Notes under the pieces: model-generated
The model's input: only the letters and a program-made list of their open reading frames with translations
What the model was told of the DNA's origin: nothing
Database searches by the model: none
Program-made: the position numbers and the translations under genes
Assembly: GCA_934658705.1 (NCBI GenBank)
Contig: CAKUHP010000011.1
Coordinates: 1 to 49,415 of the forward strand
From: an uncultured Collinsella sp.
GTDB taxonomy: Bacteria; Actinomycetota; Coriobacteriia; Coriobacteriales; Coriobacteriaceae
Length of the DNA stretch: 49,415 nt
Reading direction: 5' to 3'
In this document: in pieces, positions 44,601-49,415 of the stretch
Layout of the letters: the number at the start of each line of letters is the position of its first letter
Position numbering within the stretch: the first letter of the stretch is position 1

Positions 44601-46082
44601 AAGCAGTTTGCGTTTGAGGTCTATCAATTTCCCGCGTCCTATACGGCTGTAACTGAAACTGCTCTTTCCGGACCCGGAGAGGTCAATAGTAACAGCGAGG
44701 GATATAAGAACCTCTTTGATGGTAATACGGGCACAAAATGGTATTACAAAGGGAATGCTTCTCCTGCTGCCATTATTTTCCGTACCGATCATGCGGTAAA
44801 AGCGCTTCGGTATTCCCTTACAACGGCTAATGACCACGAAAACTATCCGAACCGTATACCCAAAGCATGGACGCTGTATGGAGGTGATAGTGAAAACGGG
44901 ACGTGGACAGAGATTGCGCAGCATACAGAAGACGATAACTGCATTAAGAAAGCTGGCAACGAACAGGAGGTTACATTCGATATTCCGGACCCGGCTTCAT
45001 ATCAGTACTATAAGCTCGCCTTTGAAAGCTCTGAAAGCTCCGAAAGCTCTGAAAGCTCTGAGATCCAGTTCTCCGAATTTAAGCTCTATACGGGAGAAGC
45101 AAATACACAGAAGGCTACATTGGTATCTACCGGCCATAACGATGCAGAGGGAAATATCACGTTCAGCAATCGGCTTTCGTTTGACCGTGCAGGGACATAC
45201 TTTTTCGGTGTGGTCGAGAAAGGAATGAAGGGGTCGATAACCAGTGACCGGCACTGGTACAAGGTTGCGGTCACTGTGGGTACAAAAACTGAGGATATTA
45301 CAGGTTCCAGTTCAAATCGCATAACAAAGAATACCTGTTATATTAAATCGATCAAAGTAGAGCAATTCATGAACACTGAGGGACATGCAGGCATGGTGAC
45401 GGAACAGGGCTTGCAGTCAATATGGGGGAAAGAATGGGTTGTAGGTGGTCTGGAGTATATTAATCATCCCTATCATTTGTTCCTGAGCGATAACGAAGAT
45501 GAAACCGGAGAAGCCGGAGATAGCAGCAATAAATCTGTTGCTTTCGTGAATGTCCAGAAAGAGAAAACCGTGAATGTAACGGTTCAAAAGCAATGGGCAA
45601 GCTATGTGGACGCAAACGAATACAACACCTATTGTGTGACTGTTCAGTTGCTTAGAAAGCCTATGGGAAACGAGGATGCTGAATGGAAACCCGTGGGTGA
45701 AAAAAATGTTCTGAATCGAGCCGGAGCATGGAAACATACGTGGTACGAATTAGACGAGAACTATATCTATTCTGTCAAGGAGACAGAAGTATATTACTTT
45801 GATGGCTCCGGAAATAAAAAAGTCGTGTCACCACAGAGCTTTACCACGGAGTACTCGACTAACGGGGAAACATGGCAGAAAACATCCGATGGAGCAGCCC
45901 TCCGACCCAATGACAGTACAGAATCCGGGATCATTCAAATCCGGAACACGAAAAAGTACTATCTGATGCCCGAAACCGGCGGTGTCGGCACCATGATCTT
46001 TGTGGCCCTGTGCGCTCTGGCTGTCATCTGCGCAGGCGTATTCCTGGTGACCAACAAGAGAATGAGCAAGGAATCTTTCTGA
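41661..46082 (+). CDS. Giant pilus tip adhesin with beta-helix and discoidin domains
   Basis: A 1473-residue surface protein. ATG 41661 follows GGAGAAAAGG; an ATG five codons upstream is weaker. The order is: signal peptide (1-33); acidic spacer; Gly-rich beta-helix repeats of Chlamydia-Pmp type (about 290-680; NGGCIYNN, GGAIY); a pilin isopeptide-linker domain apparently interrupted by two discoidin (F5/8C-like) domains (about 830-970 and 1000-1145; LYGSNDKVSWTAI, LYGGDSENGTWTEI); a Cna-B domain (about 1300-1433; YSVKETEVYYF). It ends in MPETG (1436-1440), a membrane helix and a basic tail. Beta-helices and discoidin folds bind glycans or host matrix, so a tip adhesin is likely. Confidence 0.87.
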   Translation: MAGYKNFRLIIVIVTTLALTFNAVILPAAALEAGSVNETGSVKYIEDDRSALEPAESEFAEKEENTQNDKKENIPQEGESGQEADAPSENAGDAVSTNQEEVDASFVGYCSVSERSQMYEAAMPALEMADGWALVSSEDELRSALCSSEETIKIKLCDSFSVANAPLQIPKNKKVTMDLNGETLTNNSSENSEESLFEILTGTTLTIEDETQDIKENSVSPVKTTSTGNKYGNTASYENGTLTYYVTESEVTDSNTGKTTEAVYKYEVPVPSVPQEVSVGTLDGNGKGKPIFWMSGDAANLIIKGGKICNSSKSAIYCDSSNSTVQIEGGYICGNSVNEIGGGAAISAKKPTTIHINGGCIYNNTSQGNGGAIYSEGADVTVSGGYIFSNSAKTNVNGGGGAIYAQGGSVVLNGGYLFDNSANGGYGGAVYMKDGALTVGGSAVLAGNRSVKKDGIEGTGTLDAGGGAMALFGSDVTIHGGYITGNESEKTGGGLYCRESSVVTMDGGYVTNNNAQNIVCEGAHINMDGGGGIRLENNSKLALNGGYITGNMACSGAGICVTGKSSDALLTMNGGYICANRNEVRCGIPAHQKEGAGISIRESGATVHITSGYINNNSIAQSEDWGGGGIFCTEGAYLYIDKILATNNHARGFGGGLAGCPTGHVFVLGSAAAVFDNRADGTQLAGAESTKHADQDALKDTTFMASGYSDFFCALGGQVQKKMLGGGMENWKGSCDGQYVNAEGMSDDWLTAYFRMGLTAHPTDADKNTAYEAAAAGQALYINGNESYTHGGAVMCNGFMFVGDWSDQENITVGSTMDVTAKKAFGQPEPINVTYDSGPTGANDQESSSRLFDHNPDTKWCNTNVAEARKEIFFHTDKPVKAIQYSLTMAKDHKSYLNRVPSAWTLYGSNDKVSWTAIDNGDAGDKDTLLSAQNGEKVTFSIMHRGEYQYYKLVFDTPGANGVQFADFELYDLTPSSMGDKQFAFEVYQFPASYTAVTETALSGPGEVNSNSEGYKNLFDGNTGTKWYYKGNASPAAIIFRTDHAVKALRYSLTTANDHENYPNRIPKAWTLYGGDSENGTWTEIAQHTEDDNCIKKAGNEQEVTFDIPDPASYQYYKLAFESSESSESSESSEIQFSEFKLYTGEANTQKATLVSTGHNDAEGNITFSNRLSFDRAGTYFFGVVEKGMKGSITSDRHWYKVAVTVGTKTEDITGSSSNRITKNTCYIKSIKVEQFMNTEGHAGMVTEQGLQSIWGKEWVVGGLEYINHPYHLFLSDNEDETGEAGDSSNKSVAFVNVQKEKTVNVTVQKQWASYVDANEYNTYCVTVQLLRKPMGNEDAEWKPVGEKNVLNRAGAWKHTWYELDENYIYSVKETEVYYFDGSGNKKVVSPQSFTTEYSTNGETWQKTSDGAALRPNDSTESGIIQIRNTKKYYLMPETGGVGTMIFVALCALAVICAGVFLVTNKRMSKESF
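45024..45059 (+). repeat. In-frame 9-base tandem repeat in the adhesin
   Basis: Four copies of GAAAGCTCT (one ending TCC) encode ESS repeats in the second discoidin domain. Being a multiple of three, copy changes would alter loop length, not frame. Confidence 0.9.
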
Positions 46083-46112
46083 TCCTGCATCCCTGACACA
46101 CTGCACCGCCAT

Positions 46113-46141
46113 GGGAGGCGGAGGTTCTCCTCCGCCCTCCC
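46113..46141 (+). terminator. Hairpin after the adhesin gene
   Basis: GGGAGGCGGAGG pairs with CCTCCGCCCTCCC with one bulged base and a TTCT loop. No T-tract follows. It resembles the post-pilin hairpin in role and position. Confidence 0.55.
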
Positions 46142-46142
46142 G

Positions 46143-46373
46143 ATGGCATATCCTTTTCCAAGGCGGACGCATCCGAATACACCCTACACCGCCCACAGGA
46201 TCGAATCTGAGGATATGCGCTCCTTTGGGGCTATATCGGATGCGTATATCATCGATCGGCTGATCGTTACACCGGTGGTGGCAATGCCCATCATCCTGCT
46301 GCTCATTCTGTACGTCTGCTTTAAGCCTGCGAAGCGGAAGCTTCCCATCAATGACGAGGGAGAACTGATATGA
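46143..46373 (+). pseudogene. Remnant of a class C sortase gene (C-terminal part)
   Basis: A 76-codon open frame whose product carries TPYTAHRIESEDMR, then a hydrophobic helix IVTPVVAMPIILLLILYVCF and a KPAKRKL tail. This matches the C-terminal end of the island's class C sortase (TPYGINSHRMLVRGHRIES, then VAPIVAVPILLVLLIILLL), with the residues between TPY and HRIES deleted. All catalytic residues are gone. Its last bases overlap the minor pilin start (ATGA), as an intact sortase gene would. It is therefore a decayed second sortase; translation as a small membrane peptide is possible but unlikely to matter. Confidence 0.75.
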
Positions 46374-47320
46374 AAAGAATAAGCTACCGGATCGCAAACT
46401 TAATGCTGATTGCTGTGCTGCTCCTGTCGGGAGCAGCGACCGCCCACGCCGCCTCCACCACGGAGGCCAGTGATAAGGTGCAGCTGCGCAGTGATTGCAC
46501 TCTGGACGTGACCTATTCCTCCGAGGGAATGGTCTTTGCCGGGCAAGACATCAAGCTCTGGCACATTGCGGATATTACCGAGGATGCGCAGTATGCTTTG
46601 GCCGGGAGTTTCCGGTCGTACCCCATCCAGGTCTCCGGCACCTCCTCTCAGAGCGAGTGGGATGAAATGACCACCACTCTGAACTCCTATATTCTCGCCG
46701 ATGGCATCGCGGCTGACCAAACTGCCAAAACCGATGCGAGGGGCAAGGTCGTCTTTGATAATCTTACTGCTGGCATATACCTGGTTTCCTCAGTTCGCAC
46801 AGAGCAGGATGGCAAATCCTGTGTGTTTGAATCCTTCCTGGCGGCCGTGCCAGGGTTGGACAGTGAGGGGCAGTGGGTGTATTCCGTCTCCGCAAGGCCA
46901 AAAATGAGTGTACACACACCAGCCAAGGGCGAGGTCACCTATAAAGCGGTGAAGGCCTGGAGGGATGGCGGCCAGGATCGCCCGGTCAGCGTCTCTGTGG
47001 AGGTTCGCAGGGACGGACAGCTGCAGCAGTCCGTGACTCTCAGCGCTAAAAACAACTGGATGTACACATGGAAGGCCGTTGATGATGGCAGCGTATGGAC
47101 CGTGAACGAAGTGAATGTGCCAGAGGGTTATACGGTGGGCATTCAGCGCAGCGGCGATACCTTCAGCATTACCAACACCAAGCCGGAGACGCCTGCAGGA
47201 AATATTCCGCAGACCGGCGACACAACAAATGTGACCCCGTATGTGCTCTTGATGGCTGCATCCGGGCTGGCGCTGCTGGTGGTGGGCATCGTGTTGAGGA
47301 AGAAGTCCCGTGCGAAGTAA
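46370..47320 (+). CDS. Minor (basal) pilin, IPQTG-anchored
   Basis: A 316-residue pilin: signal peptide (1-27, HAA cleavage), an N-terminal beta domain (KVQLRSDCTLDVTYSSEGM), a second domain (FDNLTAGIYLVSS), a Cna-B domain (VTYKAVKAWRDGG, WTVNEVNVPEGYTVG), then IPQTGD, a membrane helix and KKSRAK. The short cell-wall type signal suggests the subunit that anchors the fibre base. The housekeeping sortase that would attach it is outside the window. Overlaps the sortase remnant by 4 bases and the next gene by 11. Confidence 0.87.
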   Translation: MKRISYRIANLMLIAVLLLSGAATAHAASTTEASDKVQLRSDCTLDVTYSSEGMVFAGQDIKLWHIADITEDAQYALAGSFRSYPIQVSGTSSQSEWDEMTTTLNSYILADGIAADQTAKTDARGKVVFDNLTAGIYLVSSVRTEQDGKSCVFESFLAAVPGLDSEGQWVYSVSARPKMSVHTPAKGEVTYKAVKAWRDGGQDRPVSVSVEVRRDGQLQQSVTLSAKNNWMYTWKAVDDGSVWTVNEVNVPEGYTVGIQRSGDTFSITNTKPETPAGNIPQTGDTTNVTPYVLLMAASGLALLVVGIVLRKKSRAK

Positions 47321-47882
47321 AGGGCTTTCCATCCTACTTGTTACGCTGGGCGTTTTGCTGCTGGGCGCTGCGGCGACAGTATTCGTCGTGCGACAGGCGC
47401 AGGATAAGCAAAGGGCAGCTGAAATTCCCTCTTTGATTGAAAAAACCGAAGCAGCTCTGCCGGAGCGATCAGCGGGTGTTATCGAAAATCGCGCTGACAG
47501 CGCCATGGCTGCCGTGCAGATCGACGGAATTGATGTAATCGGCCTGCTGGAGCTCCCGGGCCGAGGCATTAAGCTGCCGGTAAGCGCAGAATGGGACAGC
47601 TCCGAGCAGAGCTTTCGTCCGGCCAGGTTTATGGGCAGCGTGTATGACGGTTCACTGATCGTGGGAGGACGCAGTGAGGATGGCAATTTCGATTTTATCG
47701 ATCAGCTGGACGCCGGGGAGGAGCTTACCTTCACCGACATGATCGGAAGGGTATTCCGGTATACGGTGCGTAAAATTTGCCACGCTGATAATGCCAGAGC
47801 CGAAACCTTGGCTGACTCAGAGAGCGCGCTTACCCTGTTTGTGAAAAAAGGGGGAACTTTTCTCATCGTCCGATGTGCATAA
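47310..47882 (+). CDS. Sortase-fold pseudoenzyme (His and Cys lost)
   Basis: A 190-residue protein with an N-terminal membrane helix (about 7-27) and a sortase fold by family features: IDGIDVIGLLELPGRGIKLPV, then SVYDGSLIVGGRSEDGNFDFIDQLDAGEELTF and RVFRYTV. The active-site His, expected in LIVGGRS, is Gly, and the TLxTC Cys, expected at TLFVK (Lys179), is Lys. The final Arg (LIVRCA) remains. It is unlikely to catalyse transpeptidation. The GTG start at 47310 lies inside the minor pilin gene. The reading frame is open throughout, arguing for a kept scaffold role rather than simple decay. Confidence 0.78.
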   Translation: MRSKGLSILLVTLGVLLLGAAATVFVVRQAQDKQRAAEIPSLIEKTEAALPERSAGVIENRADSAMAAVQIDGIDVIGLLELPGRGIKLPVSAEWDSSEQSFRPARFMGSVYDGSLIVGGRSEDGNFDFIDQLDAGEELTFTDMIGRVFRYTVRKICHADNARAETLADSESALTLFVKKGGTFLIVRCA

Positions 47883-48015
47883 CCCATGAAGGGCCACCGC
47901 TGCAGATAGCTGCCCTTCCCGGAGGTCGATGGCCAGGTGCAGCGCACCTGATATCCGGCAAAACAAAGCTGAAATATCTGTACCTCTGTATCCTCTGCTT
48001 AATGCGGCACAATAA

Positions 48016-48050
48016 AACGGCTCAAATCCTGATGTGGATTTGAGCCGTTT
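48016..48050. terminator. Terminator (hairpin copy 2)
   Basis: CGGCTCAAATCC (48018-48029) pairs with GGATTTGAGCCG (48036-48047). On the minus strand TTTTATTG follows, ending the gene at 48055; on the plus strand TTTGTC follows. It matches the ettA terminator at 34346-34375 in the stem and partly in flanks. Confidence 0.9.
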
Positions 48051-48054
48051 GTCG

Positions 48055-49362
48055 TTACTGCTCGGGTTCTTCGACTTTATCGATAGTCCAGGCGGCTCCG
48101 AGACCGCCAGTGGTGTTGCGGCGGATGCGCACGGTCACTTCGCGGCGCTCGCCGGCCTGCGTGTAGCGCAGAGGGAAGCTTGCGCGGTTTCGTGCGGCCT
48201 CGATGGTACCGCACTCGCGGGCGATCCAGTAGTACTCGCCGACGATGCCGAGCGTGTCGGCGCCGTAGGGGAGATAGGTCGACAGCTGGTGCAGGAGCGG
48301 GCCAGGGCAGAAGACCTCGGTTGTAAAGTCAACGGGGAAGTCCTCGGGGATGGACGGTACTGCGGGCTTGGGGACAGGGACGGCAGCGGGGACTGAAGCC
48401 GGCGCAGGTGCGGGAATCTGGTCACAAGCGGGTGCGGATGCGGACCCGGTGACAGGTGCGGGCTCGGGCGCCGCTTCCGGCTTGACCGCAGAATCTGCGG
48501 GCTCCACGGCAACGAGCGCGTTTGCAGCTGCGGCTTCAACCTCAACCTGCGTCGCGTTCCCGTTCTCGACGCTCGACTTTGCCTCGATGGGCGTGGATGC
48601 CATGGTGGTGATGCCGGCGTTGGCGTTCTCGGGGTCATAGACGACCGTAAGCGAGATGGCAGGCTGCGGCGCCTCGGGCTCCGGCGTCGACTCGGTAGCG
48701 TCTTGATCGGCGGATTCGTCGGGCTGATCGTCCTTGGCCTCGTCGCCAAAGACATCGCTGTTTTGGAACGCGGGCGTCTCGGGTTGGTTGGCGGCTTCTT
48801 CGGTTGTTGACTTGGGAGCCTCGTCGAGCTTCGCAGTGGCTTCCTGCTCGGATATGACTTCGGGATCGGTCGTGGCGGCGATTTCGGTTTCGGCTTCTGC
48901 TGTTACCTCAATAGCGACTTCGATCTCTGCCTCGGGCTCGGGTTCCGGCACGGCTTCAACCATGACTTCTGGCTCGGGACGCTTAACGTGCTTGGGGCGC
49001 ACAGCCTTAAGGTCTTTCTCGCCGCGCTTCTTCTTTTTGTAGGACTGTTTGGTGCCCTTGGCAGCTTTGGGCTTGTCGTCGCCCTTGGCAAGGGCAGCAT
49101 CCCAGGCCTCGTTGGCGATGACGGTGGCATACAGGCGCCCGCCCTTAAAGACGGTCAGCTTAATGCAGTCGTCAAGCTCCTCGAGCAGCTCGCGCGTGGA
49201 CTCAAAGCCCAGATCATGCGCGGTCATGTCGCCAGCGGCGAGCGCCTCCTCGACCTGCGTCATAAACGTTTGCTTGCCGCATCCAATTGCATCGCGCAGC
49301 AGGCGATACAGATAGATGTGGTTGCCCAGCGAAAGCGTGGGCTTAACTATTGTCTTGCTCAT
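48055..49362 (-). CDS. Protein with possible OST-HTH/LOTUS-like N-terminus and long acidic linker
   Basis: A 435-residue cytoplasmic protein I do not recognise as a named family. Residues about 8-95 (LSLGNHIYLYRLLRDAIGCG, then GFESTRELLEELDDCIKL) resemble the OST-HTH/LOTUS winged-helix fold. A Lys-rich stretch (KQSYKKKKRGEKDLK) follows, then a very long Glu/Ala/Pro low-complexity linker (about 130-345) and a structured C-terminal domain (about 350-435; FTTEVFCPGPLLHQLSTYLPYGADTLGIVGEYYWIAR). LOTUS domains bind RNA or RNA-helicase partners, so a role in RNA metabolism is possible. ATG 49362 has AGAGGAGA upstream; 13 codons of open frame before it are excluded. Confidence 0.65.
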   Translation of the reverse strand: MSKTIVKPTLSLGNHIYLYRLLRDAIGCGKQTFMTQVEEALAAGDMTAHDLGFESTRELLEELDDCIKLTVFKGGRLYATVIANEAWDAALAKGDDKPKAAKGTKQSYKKKKRGEKDLKAVRPKHVKRPEPEVMVEAVPEPEPEAEIEVAIEVTAEAETEIAATTDPEVISEQEATAKLDEAPKSTTEEAANQPETPAFQNSDVFGDEAKDDQPDESADQDATESTPEPEAPQPAISLTVVYDPENANAGITTMASTPIEAKSSVENGNATQVEVEAAAANALVAVEPADSAVKPEAAPEPAPVTGSASAPACDQIPAPAPASVPAAVPVPKPAVPSIPEDFPVDFTTEVFCPGPLLHQLSTYLPYGADTLGIVGEYYWIARECGTIEAARNRASFPLRYTQAGERREVTVRIRRNTTGGLGAAWTIDKVEEPEQ

Positions 49363-49415
49363 GGCAAATCTCCTCTTTACACACGTAGAGCATCTTACCA
49401 TCGCCCGGGGTCTGC

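Larger units (their letters stand above)
38640..48000 (+). other. Foreign pilus island (compositional)
   Basis: Genes here have lower GC, AT-richer third positions and Firmicute-type RBSs (AAAGGAAA, AAGGAGAA) unlike flanking genes. Content: signal peptidase I, major pilin, class C sortase, tip adhesin, sortase remnant, minor pilin, pseudo-sortase, all on the plus strand. No integrase or att site was recognised. The block is inserted tightly behind treC and before the minus-strand gene at 48055. Confidence 0.75.

Overview
The window looks like chromosome of a high-GC gut actinobacterium of the Coriobacteriia, most likely Collinsella. This rests on codon usage and on my memory of the gene set (DUF3793 with flavodoxin, BDH-type iron alcohol dehydrogenases, SdpRI, EttA, trehalose PTS), not on a database search. 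Most genes have GC-rich third positions and clear purine-rich ribosome binding sites. One block, about 38640-48000, is visibly more AT-rich and reads like DNA from a Firmicute.

Layout. Positions 1-5050: a cobalamin riboswitch leads into a 1517-residue secreted, membrane-anchored protein whose C-terminal helical toroid resembles the corrinoid-binding domain of intrinsic factor. 5079-8760: a flavodoxin/DUF3793 operon behind a possible iron-type operator, a heavy-metal-associated (HMA) domain protein behind a CsoR-like palindrome, and an SOS-type Y-family polymerase/YolD pair behind a LexA box. 8832-10672: a palindromic repeat, a PAP2 phosphatase, a truncated iron-ADH-like protein and an SMR transporter. 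10842-16455: a P-II protein heads a polyamine-type ABC importer (potABCD) and an ornithine cyclodeaminase-family enzyme. 16573-21264: an opine/sarcosine-oxidase-like redox cluster ending in an iron alcohol dehydrogenase. 21464-23229: pgi.

23260-26138 (minus strand) is an unusual operon of an unknown protein, a ClpP-like serine protease and a soluble VirD4/TraG-like ATPase, with no relaxase or secretion genes in view. 26625-31013 carries two HAD phosphatases, a fructoselysine-kinase-like sugar kinase, a 226-bp inverted-repeat element, TatD and TcdA. 31206-32434 holds an unrecognised 28-residue hydrophobic peptide gene divergent from an SdpR/SdpI pair. EttA follows. A trehalose operon (treR, treB, treC) with palindromic operators leads directly into the foreign pilus island: signal peptidase, LPSTG major pilin, class C sortase, a giant tip adhesin, a sortase remnant, an IPQTG minor pilin and a sortase homologue that has lost its catalytic His and Cys. 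The window closes with a minus-strand protein that may carry an OST-HTH-like N-terminal domain.

The most unusual items are the riboswitch-controlled transcobalamin-like surface protein, the ClpP-VirD4 operon, the 28-residue peptide beside sdpRI, and the pilus island with its pseudo-sortase and its pilin domain apparently split by two discoidin domains. I saw no rRNA, tRNA or CRISPR array.
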